Shown: positions 1 through 9,943, counted from the stretch's first letter. The stretch: DNA of 64,000 nucleotides from Chondrus crispus (GCF_000350225.1 NW_005179080.1:124001-188000); one strand, 5' to 3'. Made by a program: numbers and translations. The notes: a model not told the origin generated them from the letters alone.

Positions 1-26
1 ATACGGATAAACTCAAAACATCCCTC

Positions 27-370
27 GTGCACGATACGGCCACACCAAGGCAACATTCCACTCGCGTTTTGATAGGACTGGCAGCAATATGTGGGTTCCG
101 ACTGTTCTCAACAGATGTAACACAAGCATACCTGCAAAGAGCGGAAAAATTAATGAGAGAAGTTTACATCAAACCGACTGGAGAATTTGAACAAAATCAG
201 GACAAGCTCTTGAAACTGATTAAACCATTATACGGTCTTGCAGATAGCGGTGACTATTGGGGCCGTACCATCAGTAATCACTTAAACAAAACTTGAACAT
301 GACCGGAACAACAGGAGATAGGGCATTTTTCTTCAAATGCATCCGAGGAAAGCTTGATGGCATCACTCGC
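27..370 (+). pseudogene. Ty1/copia reverse transcriptase fragment (element A)
   Basis: The translation carries copia-type reverse transcriptase signatures: [11 protein letters not shown] (the first catalytic Asp region) and [14 protein letters not shown]. After a stop and frame change near 296 come the downstream residues TGTTGDRAFFFK and GKLDGIT. The fragment enters from the left window edge and has lost everything past about 370, where it abuts a different copia element. It covers only part of the RT domain and has a frame break, so it is a dead remnant. Element type is clear; the exact right border is inferred from where RT similarity stops. Confidence 0.75.
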
Positions 371-379
371 TTGGTAGGC

Positions 380-3300
380 TCAGTAACCTTCACCTCTTCG
401 AAAGCCTACATACGTACACACACAGGCCAATGCGTAGGAACAGCCCGATGGAACCCCCGCCTGCAGTCGTATGCCTGGACCCCGCCCTCCAACCGGTCCG
501 CGTCCACCCTCACAAGAGGAGCTCGTACCAAACCAAACTCCAAATCCCCCACCCCAAAACACCGCCCCGCTACCAAACCTAACAGCCATCCTCCTCGAAA
601 CCCACAAGCATCGACACCTTCCCTCCCTCGACCATCTACCAGGCCTCCAGCCACCTCAACGCACACACCCCCACCCCGCCTCATCCAACAATTCACCCCA
701 ATGCGCTCACCATGGAAATGCCAACCCACCACATTGACCAAAACCTTCTACCATTGGCACCTCGCACTGAACCACGCCGCCCCCAGAGCCATCCAGTCAA
801 TGGCCAGATCTGGCACCCTCCCACTCCTGCCCAAACCCCTACGCCAAACCCCTCCATATCGTGCAGCGCCCGCGCCCACGCCAAACAGAAACCCTCAGCG
901 CACCCCTAACCACCCACAACCAATACCGCGTCGGAGCCTACATCAGCTCTGACACTTGCGGCCCCATCTCTCCAACCTCCAGCCAAGGGCACAGTCACAT
1001 CCTGACCTTTGTGGTTGCGGCCTCCAGACATCTCACTCTCTTCTTCCTCAAGCACCGCCGCGAAGTCTTCTCACACCTCGACACGTACATACGATCTCTC
1101 CACGCACAAGGATTTTCCCCCCACACTCTCCGCTCAGACAACGATCTCGAGTACACTTCCCGCCAATCTAAACACATATACGACCAGGCCGGGATTAGCC
1201 ATGTCACAACTACACCCTGTCGTGCACTGAGGCCACGTGTGGCAGCCTCAGGCAGAGCACGCGTGTTCGGGACGCCGGGGAGTGGGAAACGGGAGACCAC
1301 CCGGTGATAACCCGCACCGGGGTCCGGGCGCGCGTGCGCGGTAGGTAGACAAAGGTAGGAACAGACGAACACAGAGCGAAGCGAGCGTTGTAAGGGGAGC
1401 GGAGTGGCAACGGACGCGCGTAGGGGGCGGTAGTATCCTCGGTAGCAGCGCGCGGTAGAAAGAAGTGGGGATTCAAGAGAATAGATGGGCTCGCGTGGTG
1501 TCGCACAGGGAGTGCGAGGACCGGCGCGAGGCTACTACCGAGAATCCAGAAACATGAGAAAGAACCCAAGGCTTCGTGCCTCTTTACTTAGGGTGGAGCG
1601 TCGACTATATGGTCGTCGACGCCGTAAAAATAATAGCTTAAAATACGGTAATAATACCGGCGTACCAGCTTATATGCTGTACTGTACGCAATACCCCTTG
1701 TACCGGGTTATGATACACGATTACACGTGCTGATCATACACGAATACACATGGTGATAATACACGTTTACACGTGGGTGATGAGCTGTCAGTACTTTGAC
1801 AGAGCTTACACCAGGCCGTGTCTGAGGGAGAAATACACGTGTACACGTGGGATAACTTGCGTGTGCCTCGATATTGAGGGAGGCATGTTAGTGCACTACA
1901 CACCCCACCAACCACAAGAACACTCCCTCGCCGAACGCGTGAATCAAACCCTCCTCAACACTGCCGGAGCCTATTCAAATACAACATCATGCGTCACAGA
2001 GCTCACGGCATGAGCCCACATGAAAAATTGCACAACCGTAAGCCTCACCTCCAGAAAATATTCGCCTTCGGTCAACTAGGCACCATACCGTCACTTGCAC
2101 CAAAACAAAACCTGCACTTACGCTGCATACCAGTCAGGTATTTGTACGGAGCATCTGCGCAGCTCATCATAGTGCAACACCTGCAATCTCAAACATACCA
2201 TACGGCTCGTACAACAGACTTCGTACCGTACGACAGAACAAGAGACCCCAGTGCAACCATTCTACAGGCTCGCGTAACCCACAATCCAACAGCCATTCCC
2301 CGCTCCATCACAGCCAGCACACCTCCACCAAACTCCCTCCAAGCAGCTCACCGATACCTCGATGCAGCAGAATGGCAAAAAGCCCACGACAGCGAGCTTC
2401 GCACCCTCGACCAAGAAAATGTCATCAGATGGATCCCATCCAACTCAATCCCACCCAGCACACCTCTCATACCCCTCAAAATAACCTACCGCTACAAACG
2501 CAAACCAGATGGTTCTATTCTCCAACACAAAGCCCGCTGCACCCTCCGCGGCGACCGCATGCGCCCCCACGTGCACTTCGACCCACACAAATCTGCAACC
2601 TTCATGGCTGACCGCACCACAGTACGCATGCTCCTCGCGATAGCCGCCTCTCTCCATTGGCCAGTCAGCCATTTTGACATCACCGCTGCCTATCTACACG
2701 AGAAGTACCCACCGCAATACGAAGTGTTCGTACGACAGACGCCGCTATTCGATGACACGCTTGCACACCCAAACAGCAAGGGCACCTCCAAGGCAACCTC
2801 TACGGATCACCACCTGCCGCCAATATTTACTTCTCAGCAGTCGCCGCGTTTCTCAAAAATAACGGCTATAGCCAATCATCTGTCGACCCTTGTCTTTTCT
2901 CTGCCACCAAAGACACCCCAATCCACGTCGCAATCAGCATGGACGACTTCCTAGTCACAGCTCCATACCCACAAGCCATCACCTCCCTTTTTTCACTCCT
3001 GGCCATCAAATACAAAATCAAGAACCTTGGTTTCCCCACCTCGTACCTGCAATGGCACATCACCCGCCTCCGCAACGGATCCATCCACATATCCCAAGGC
3101 CACACAGTCTGACAAGTCCTCTCAAAACACCACATGACTGATTGCAACCCAAAACCAACCCCTTCCCCCCCGAAAGTCAACACCGCACATGACGCAACCA
3201 CCCCACTCTTACCAGCACCGCAATCCTCACATTTCCGCCGAATCCTAGGCGACCTCCGATATCTCGCAGACAGTACCCGCTTCGACATCCACCCAACCGT

Positions 3301-3976
3301 AAACAGACTGGCTGCCCACATGAACCAGCCACACGAAGCCCATTGGAGCCAGCTCAAGTGGCTGCTAAGATATCTCAAGTCCGCCCCAGACCTCGGCATC
3401 CTCTTCTCCACATCTCCGGCACAAGCACTTCTGTCCGCTTACACAGATGCCGATTTCGCCAACGCCAAAAACCGCCAATCCACATCAGGCATCGTCCACA
3501 ACATACACGCCGCGCCCAACTCCTGGACCTCATCCATCCAAGACACTGTCGCGCTGTCCACATGCGCAGACGAATATCTCGCGGCAACATTAGCGACGCA
3601 ACAAACCAACTGGCTCTGTCGACTCCTAAGCGATTTTCACGGAACCCCAAAGAAGCCTGTGAAACTCCGTATCGACAACCAAGCTGCACTACGCATCACC
3701 CTTCAGTCTGCACCCACCAAGCGCAGCAAACTCATCGATATCAAGCATCACTACCTACACGATCACATCGAAAAGCGTCTAATCACCACCCATCATATAC
3801 CCTCCAACGACAACCCCGCCTACCTGTTCACCAAACCACTTGGAAAATTACGCTTCCACCAACTCGTGACCTCCCTTTCCCTCACGGACAAAACACACCC
3901 CTCCATCACTCCCTCCTCGCAGTGTCACCCGGGACTGAGAGATCGCACAGTTTCTGACACTGCTCGTCACTCTTGA
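380..3976 (+). pseudogene. Decayed Ty1/copia gag-pol (element B)
   Basis: Domains run in copia order. A GAG-pre-integrase motif (WHLALNHAAPRAIQSMARSG, about 750-820) is followed by an integrase core with Asp residues in SSDTCGP and LRSDND (about 940-1160). After an insertion the integrase resumes with HQPQEHSLAERVNQT (about 1905-1955, catalytic Glu region). RT follows with HFDITAAYL (about 2670-2700), then RT connection and RNase H (DADFANAKNRQSTSG, STCADEYLAATLA, KHHYLHDHI; 3240-3860). Reading requires several frame changes (near 900, 1980 and 2760-3130) and crosses in-frame stops. No LTR could be assigned at either end. The pieces share one orientation and order, so this was one element. 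Confidence 0.85.
1222..1897. mobile_element. Solo-LTR-like insertion inside the copia integrase
   Basis: About 660 bp interrupts the integrase domain of the surrounding copia remnant between its second Asp and its Glu region. The 7-mer gtgcact occurs at both borders (1222-1228 and 1891-1897), as expected of a target-site duplication, though the exact duplication length is uncertain. No coding domain is visible. The right half has at least three imperfect copies of a roughly 20-bp unit containing tacacg(n)tacacgtg (about 1705-1845), like an LTR enhancer block. I call it a solo LTR by inference; a non-autonomous element is the alternative. Confidence 0.5.
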
Positions 3977-4840
3977 CAGATCCCACAGTCCAGAGTCGCA
4001 TTACAGTGCAGAGAACTGTATATGTAGGCGTAGGACGGAGCGACGACGAGTAAACGGAGGTACCAGTTTCTTGATCGAGAACATAACATAGCCGATTGCT
4101 TGACGAAGGTCTAATGGTAACGATGCCCTTGTCAAAACGTTGAAATATGCAAAAATCAATCATCCCGTGGATCATTGGATTGACAGAGGCCACACTGAGG
4201 ATATGTCACGTCACAAGTAGAGGGAGTATGGAAACTATCAGCTGACGGTGACGGTTACTGTCCGCCAAGTGCATCCGAATCGTTGAAGAAGGTGCATTAA
4301 ATATGGACAGAATTTAATTGATCTCATCTGCCAACCTACAGTGCCTCTCTCAACGACTCTACTGATAATGCAATAACTCGTAATTATCAGCAAAGGAATC
4401 GCAAAGAAGAGAGTAAAGCGGGAGGATGAGACGCGCGGGAGTAGTAGTATAAATAGTCGGAAGCCCGGGCAGAATAGCTGCTTGGGGCAAGCAAAAAGGA
4501 CGAAACCAGCACAGTAAATTGACGCGAACATTCTCGCCCGGTCCTGCCGGTTAACACTTACTGTTTTTTCTACCTTTGCGACATCGTGCTTTACCCTTTG
4601 AATGGTCGACTTTATGGAGAAAGTACCCTTCGAAGGGTACAACTACAGTAGTAGTGCTTTGGTGCTTTGGTGGGCAACTCGTATGCGGGAAGAGCGACAG
4701 TGGCGCGTGTGTGGGGCAAGGCTGGAGGGCCAATCGGTACAGTACTCAGCACGGCAGGCACCGTGCAGTGGAGGACGGAGAGGAGAGGACGATGTGTCGG
4801 ATGGACGGCGGTAAGTCTTTCGCTTGTACGACACGTTCCT
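3977..4840. other. Intergenic, no gene recognised
   Basis: Only short ORFs without recognisable motifs are present. The single distinct structure is an 18-bp perfect palindrome at 4624-4641. The stretch probably includes the lost 3' end of the upstream copia remnant, but no LTR could be delimited. Confidence 0.5.
4624..4641. repeat. 18-bp perfect palindrome
   Basis: gtacccttcgaagggtac reads the same on both strands. The core gtaccctt/aagggtac resembles the centre of the hairpin at 39421-39478. Confidence 0.85.
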
Positions 4841-6422
4841 TGTTGGGGCGAAAACGGGGTACGCCGTCCCGTGTCTTACCCGTGTGTGTGTTTTTTGTGA
4901 TGTCTCTCCCCTCGGCCGTACAGGACGACCGAAAACCACCGCATTTATACTCTTTTTGCGCACGGTCTACAATTACTAACTTAAACTTCCAATTACCTAC
5001 ACCGGTCCCAACCATGTGTCACACAACCCCCCCACTTAGGCGGGGCCACGGGCCCCGGCCACTCAGATTTTGCCTTTGACTTTGATTTTTCTTCACCCTC
5101 CAGCCTATATCAACACAGACCTGGGGCTCGGACCCCCCTTCCCTTCTTGTGGTATCTGCCGTCACTCTCCGTTCGCCTTTCTCGCTCCATCCCAGCCTCG
5201 TTCTAGCTCTTCCGGCCTCCTGCTTCCTGCGCCGCTTAGCTCTCGCGGCTCTTCCGCGTTGCCTCCTTGGTCCTCGTCGTAGCTTAGACTTCCTGTTTCC
5301 CACCAAATCGAGAGGCACGCAGGTGGGGTTTCAGTCCCCGCGTGCCCTCTTTGGCCCCCCTCATAGCGTAATACGATGGCGAGGACCAAGCAGACAGCGG
5401 CGAAGAGCACGGGAGGTAAGCGTCCGCGGAAGCAGCTCGCTCTGAAAGCTGCACGCTTCGCCAGCGGCGGCCACTTAATGTTCGAGCTCTCATCTCGAAC
5501 AGATGTGACCAAGGTTTCCAAGACGGGCTCCATATTCCACGTTTGGGTGGCCAGCAGGCATCGCCGTTACGCCGTAACAGAACAAGAGTTCAAAAGCCTT
5601 CTAGGAGATCATATTACCGCCCTGCTCCATCGCAAGCAAGATGAAGAGGTTTCTCTCGAAGAGATATGGCGTCTTGGTCTCACAGAGTCGTTGTCAGACA
5701 CAAACCAGTACTGTATTATAGGCGACGGTGAGTGGAATATTGAGTCCATCTATCTCGACGTTGACAACACGTACTATGGCGTCGACGCCGCAACCAACCT
5801 TCCTCACCGTATTTTGCTCTACACTCTAGCAATTTCCGGAACCGGGAATAGTACAACTCACAAGATTGTTGACGATCTCTTCCAGTTTGGTGGGAGAGAC
5901 CGAATTAGTGGCTTCTTAAGTATTGACCGTTTTTGCACCGATCAAAAGGGCAGGAGTCTGAAGATGATCCATGGTCGTTCCAGGGCGGTCAATCCTCGGA
6001 CTCTGATCTACCGCGTTTCCACACACGGGACCGTGCGGTTCCGAGATAATAGTGACATGTGCATCTCCGCCGCCGTTTGCCACGGTCTCCAACTACTAGG
6101 GTCCCCGAACCTTGCCGTCAAGTACTGGGATCTTTTAGTCCGCAACAGCCTCCTCTTTGAGAGGACCGGCTCTCCGTCGCTTCGAATCCGAGATTTCCAT
6201 GACGCTGCAAAACACCTTAATCAAGATGAAGTCACTCTCCGCGGGTCGGGTCCTCGTAGTCCATCTCTCGGACTCCTCTTGAGGCTCGACCCGGGTGTCT
6301 ATGTCGCGACTTTAGAAGACTTGCCCCACATAATGCACAGAATCTGCGTCTCGACCATACATTCCATTGTACTTGATTGTATGGAGGGGTTTCCGCTTCG
6401 GTTCTGTGCCGGCGAGGTCAAA
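4841..6422 (+). repeat. Left arm of a 1.58-kb inverted repeat
   Basis: This arm matches the reverse complement of 7444-9026. Mirror positions sum to 13866 throughout the coding part. I counted about three differences: one length change in a T-run near 4893 and two substitutions in the non-coding outer third. The arm holds about 535 bp upstream of the ORF at 5376 and the first 1047 bp of that ORF. Outer limit is tgttggggcg, inner limit gaggtcaaa. Confidence 0.95.
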
Positions 6423-6551
6423 CCATGCGTTGGAGCCGACGGGATCTTCGTTGGCGTCTCCGAACTGCGCCAAGACAAATTCATTGTCGCTTGTCGTAGA
6501 CGAGCCAGGTACAGCCTCAGAGTCGGAGGTGAAATCCTCACTATCAGTTGA
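5376..6551 (+). CDS. Histone H3-tail-bearing protein, copy 1 (fused C-terminus)
   Basis: Residues 1-26 after the initiator Met match the canonical histone H3 tail at 23 of 26 positions. The equivalents of K4, K9, S10, K14, K18, K23 and R26 are kept; R8 is Ala, A15 is Arg and T22 is Leu. Similarity ends there and no histone fold follows. The remaining 320 or so residues are an unrecognised globular-looking domain. Its C-terminal part has a Cys in CISAAVCHGLQ and a later His/Asp pair (LPHIMH, IVLDCMEGF) that weakly recall papain-like peptidases. Residues up to GEVK are shared with the mirror copy. The last 42 or so residues come from the antisense strand of a gypsy fragment and are an accident of the junction. 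Start chosen at the ATG giving the H3 tail. Function unknown. Confidence 0.7.
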   Translation: MARTKQTAAKSTGGKRPRKQLALKAARFASGGHLMFELSSRTDVTKVSKTGSIFHVWVASRHRRYAVTEQEFKSLLGDHITALLHRKQDEEVSLEEIWRLGLTESLSDTNQYCIIGDGEWNIESIYLDVDNTYYGVDAATNLPHRILLYTLAISGTGNSTTHKIVDDLFQFGGRDRISGFLSIDRFCTDQKGRSLKMIHGRSRAVNPRTLIYRVSTHGTVRFRDNSDMCISAAVCHGLQLLGSPNLAVKYWDLLVRNSLLFERTGSPSLRIRDFHDAAKHLNQDEVTLRGSGPRSPSLGLLLRLDPGVYVATLEDLPHIMHRICVSTIHSIVLDCMEGFPLRFCAGEVKPCVGADGIFVGVSELRQDKFIVACRRRARYSLRVGGEILTIS

Positions 6552-7499
6552 GGCTGTACTCCGTGAAACGTGTTCTACATCCATGTTGAGGCCTAGTCTG
6601 GTGGTATTCTCACCTACTGTCATCTGCACATGTTGCTTACCAAGATCGATGCATGCCTGTAGTCCCTAAAGGGTCGGAAGCCCTATGATCAGGTCGAACG
6701 GCGATCCTTCCACGACTAGGAAGTCCAACTTCACGATAAGTTCACCGAACGATGCTGGTATCTGATGAAGCGATCCCAGGCAGGGCGCATTAGCACCATC
6801 TGCCACCGTGATATGCTTCTCAGTCGGTTGCGGGGAGAGGCAAAGCTTAAACGCCAACTTTGGCGAGATTATGTTCGGTACGGCCGCAGAATCTAACAGG
6901 GCTTGAGCTTCCGTCCCATAAACCCTCACAGTTACCAGCCGCAGCCTTCGAGACTTCGTATCGGCGTGACCTGCGAAAGCACGACCACGGACTCTTTGTT
7001 TCGCAAACAAGCGGCGTATCTCCTTCTTCGCCACTTCCGCATCGCCGGGAACAAGCTGTCCGAAAGTGAGTCCGGAAGATGCGTTTGCAAGCTCCGAAAC
7101 GACATTATACTTCCTCACATACTCCTGGAAGGATGTTTTTCTGGTCACTTTCTTCGCTTTCTTCCTCTGGTGGGACCTCCTTGGCCCCGCCTGAAGTGGC
7201 AGAGCCCTCTTTTGCATCTCGAATGGTACAGGCGGGTTCAGAAGCCTGGGAATGGACACCTCCTCCCGCGTTTTGTGCTGCTTGGGAAGAGGTTCCCGGT
7301 CTGCGTTTCTCTTAGTGACGGCCACGATTTCTCCGTCGTTCGCCTCGTCAATATAAGTGACCTGGGCATTCCCTGCACCTTCTATCGCAGATGCTGTGAA
7401 CTGAGTCGTGGCCCCTGCCCTCGACAGTGCCGTTCTAAAATGCTTTGACCTCGCCGGCACAGAACCGAAGCGGAAACCCCTCCATACAATCAAGTACAA
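6423..7499 (-). pseudogene. Ty3/gypsy-type retropepsin fragment in the inverted-repeat spacer
   Basis: Read on the minus strand, the frame from 7499 to 6666 has a basic linker (HQRKKAKKVTRK) and then an aspartic-protease-like segment: ALLDSAAVPNIIS in the DSGA position, LVVEGSPFDLIIGLPTL in the flap/ILG position. Catalytic Asp is present but the usual Gly is Ala. A TAG follows GLPTL. The frame then continues as LQACIDLGKQ and MTVGENTTRLGL to about 6423, where the inverted-repeat arm begins. No RT, RNase H or integrase is present. This is a truncated pol piece with one premature stop. Confidence 0.7.
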
Positions 7500-8490
7500 T
7501 GGAATGTATGGTCGAGACGCAGATTCTGTGCATTATGTGGGGCAAGTCTTCTAAAGTCGCGACATAGACACCCGGGTCGAGCCTCAAGAGGAGTCCGAGA
7601 GATGGACTACGAGGACCCGACCCGCGGAGAGTGACTTCATCTTGATTAAGGTGTTTTGCAGCGTCATGGAAATCTCGGATTCGAAGCGACGGAGAGCCGG
7701 TCCTCTCAAAGAGGAGGCTGTTGCGGACTAAAAGATCCCAGTACTTGACGGCAAGGTTCGGGGACCCTAGTAGTTGGAGACCGTGGCAAACGGCGGCGGA
7801 GATGCACATGTCACTATTATCTCGGAACCGCACGGTCCCGTGTGTGGAAACGCGGTAGATCAGAGTCCGAGGATTGACCGCCCTGGAACGACCATGGATC
7901 ATCTTCAGACTCCTGCCCTTTTGATCGGTGCAAAAACGGTCAATACTTAAGAAGCCACTAATTCGGTCTCTCCCACCAAACTGGAAGAGATCGTCAACAA
8001 TCTTGTGAGTTGTACTATTCCCGGTTCCGGAAATTGCTAGAGTGTAGAGCAAAATACGGTGAGGAAGGTTGGTTGCGGCGTCGACGCCATAGTACGTGTT
8101 GTCAACGTCGAGATAGATGGACTCAATATTCCACTCACCGTCGCCTATAATACAGTACTGGTTTGTGTCTGACAACGACTCTGTGAGACCAAGACGCCAT
8201 ATCTCTTCGAGAGAAACCTCTTCATCTTGCTTGCGATGGAGCAGGGCGGTAATATGATCTCCTAGAAGGCTTTTGAACTCTTGTTCTGTTACGGCGTAAC
8301 GGCGATGCCTGCTGGCCACCCAAACGTGGAATATGGAGCCCGTCTTGGAAACCTTGGTCACATCTGTTCGAGATGAGAGCTCGAACATTAAGTGGCCGCC
8401 GCTGGCGAAGCGTGCAGCTTTCAGAGCGAGCTGCTTCCGCGGACGCTTACCTCCCGTGCTCTTCGCCGCTGTCTGCTTGGTCCTCGCCAT
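7435..8490 (-). CDS. Histone H3-tail-bearing protein, copy 2 (351 aa)
   Basis: Mirror copy of the protein starting at 5376, with no differences seen over the shared 349 residues. It ends GEVKAF just inside the inverted-repeat spacer. Its 3' end overlaps, in another frame, the start of a retropepsin-containing reading frame on the same strand (7499 down to 6666). The offset equals a +1 shift, the arrangement of Gag before protease in Ty-type elements. This suggests, without proof, that the H3-tail protein is the ORF upstream of pol in an LTR element. The N-terminal mimicry could address chromatin modifiers or readers; that is inference. Confidence 0.7.
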   Translation of the reverse strand: MARTKQTAAKSTGGKRPRKQLALKAARFASGGHLMFELSSRTDVTKVSKTGSIFHVWVASRHRRYAVTEQEFKSLLGDHITALLHRKQDEEVSLEEIWRLGLTESLSDTNQYCIIGDGEWNIESIYLDVDNTYYGVDAATNLPHRILLYTLAISGTGNSTTHKIVDDLFQFGGRDRISGFLSIDRFCTDQKGRSLKMIHGRSRAVNPRTLIYRVSTHGTVRFRDNSDMCISAAVCHGLQLLGSPNLAVKYWDLLVRNSLLFERTGSPSLRIRDFHDAAKHLNQDEVTLRGSGPRSPSLGLLLRLDPGVYVATLEDLPHIMHRICVSTIHSIVLDCMEGFPLRFCAGEVKAF

Positions 8491-9026
8491 CGTATTACGC
8501 TATGAGGGGGGCCAAAGAGGGCACGCGGGGACTGAAACCCCACCTGCGTGCCTCTCGATTTGGTGGGAAACAGGAAGTCTAAGCTACGACGAGGACCAAG
8601 GAGGCAACGCGGAAGAGCCGCGAGAGCTAAGCGGCGCAGGAAGCAGGAGGCCGGAAGAGCTAGAACGAGGCTGGGATGGAGCGAGAAAGGCGAACGGAGA
8701 GTGACGGCAGATACCACAAGAAGGGAAGGGGGGTCCGAGCCCCAGGTCTGTGTTGATATAGGCTGGAGGGTGAAGAAAAATCAAAGTCAAAGGCAAAATC
8801 TGAGTGGCCGGGGCCCGTGGCCCCGCCTAAGTGGGGGGGTTGTGTGACACGTGGTTGGGACCGGTGTAAGTAATTGGAAGTTTAAGTTAGTAATTGTAGA
8901 CCGTGCGCAAAAAGAGTATAAATGCGGTGGTTTTCGGTCGTCCTGTACGGCCGAGGGGAGAGACATCACAAAAAAACACACACACGGGTAAGACACGGGA
9001 CGGCGTACCCCGTTTTCGCCCCAACA
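7444..9026 (-). repeat. Right arm of the 1.58-kb inverted repeat
   Basis: Reverse-complement partner of 4841-6422, separated from it by 1021 bp. The outer part contains gagtataaatgcgg (about 8911) pointing outward, away from the ORF. A GC-rich palindromic stretch (ggggcccgtggccccg, about 8811) lies between it and the ORF start. Confidence 0.95.
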
Positions 9027-9239
9027 TTCCTCATCATTTGCGAGAAAATAGGCACGGGTACAGTACAGTACCGTTGTAAGAGGCGAATCGCTTGCCTCTT
9101 GTGGACAGTTGTCCTAATATGAGAGGGATGTTCCGACAGACACTGGAGACACCAGTGTATAACTTTACATATGTACAACTCTTTTATCCTCATATAAGCC
9201 CTAATATGAGGACAAAAGCTATTTTATGTTTTCGAGGAG
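9027..9239. other. Short intergenic stretch with a hairpin
   Basis: No gene seen. It contains the hairpin at 9181-9218, and a partial copy of its arm (gtcctaatatgagagg) lies about 100 bp upstream near 9110. Confidence 0.5.
9181..9218. repeat. Hairpin, 15-bp arms
   Basis: Arms 9181-9195 and 9204-9218 pair with one mismatch around an 8-nt loop. Confidence 0.75.
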
Positions 9240-9795
9240 ATGCCACGTGCCGCGGGTGTGAACCAAAACGGCATTCCAAGCGTGACGCAGTGGGCCATCC
9301 GGCGCGTCAGAAGCGGCGCCCCACAAGCATTGCGAAGCGCCAGCACGACCTGTGCGCAGCGGGTGCGGAGGGAGTGGCTGTTGATTTCTCCGCCGACAGC
9401 AGCGACGCGCGACAGCACGCAGAAACGCCCCAGGTGGCGTGGGGTGGCGGGGCAGCGCGCTGTTCCTAAAAGACGGGGCCCGTCGCGCGTGGCCCCTCCG
9501 CTGCGCGCCCGGATCCCGGATCAGAATTAAATTAAAAACGAGCCGCAGATCCGCGCTGATGTCGTGCTCGCCCCCGCAGTACAACTTGTACCTCCGCCTC
9601 CCCTGCCCTCCCCTCCGAGTGCAAGAAGGAGAGTCACGTGACCAGCCCTAATGGCTCGTATTGTATGTAGTTCGAAGAGTATAAGTAGCGCCAATAGTTG
9701 GCGACCAAGAGTAAAATGGCATCAACTTCTTTTCCCGTCAACCACCAGCAACCTTCAACCATCCTTCTTCCCTCTGCCCCGCTGACCTTTCTATA
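9240..9795 (+). mobile_element. Probable 3' portion of a copia-type LTR
   Basis: Its right border is defined by the primer-binding site that starts at 9796. A TATA-like gagtataagtag at about 9676 sits about 115 bp before that border. The intact copia LTR at 25888-27151 has its TATA-like motif at a nearly identical distance from its own end. The left limit cannot be set from the sequence, and no internal coding region follows because an assembly gap begins at 9860. Confidence 0.45.
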
Positions 9796-9809
9796 GGTTA
9801 TGGGCCCAG
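9796..9809 (+). promoter_or_regulatory. Retrotransposon primer-binding site (initiator tRNA-Met half-molecule)
   Basis: ggttatgggcccag is complementary to the anticodon stem-loop of eukaryotic initiator tRNA-Met (ctgggcccauaacc). Drosophila copia uses this internal primer rather than the tRNA 3' end. The same 14-mer lies directly beside the LTR of the intact copia at 25874-25887. Confidence 0.75.
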
Positions 9810-9859
9810 TGCCACGCTGATCGTCGTCTTCGTTTTGGTTCAAGTTCGAGTTTCGCCGT

Positions 9860-9943
9860 NNNNNNNNNNNNNNNNNNNNNNNNNNNNNNNNNNNNNNNNN
9901 NNNNNNNNNNNNNNNNNNNNNNNNNNNNNNNNNNNNNNNNNNN
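9860..9943. other. Assembly gap (84 Ns)
   Basis: Unresolved bases. On the left is a retrotransposon leader in + orientation, on the right the start of a GC-rich host gene, so a missing or collapsed repeat is likely here. Confidence 1.

Noticed and set aside
4238..4642. 134-codon minus-strand ORF next to the inverted repeat
   Set aside because: No recognisable motif or promoter context and it ends in the palindrome; treated as chance.
6423..6551. C-terminal tail of H3-tail copy 1 as a genuine domain
   Set aside because: It is the antisense of the gypsy fragment and is absent from the mirror copy.
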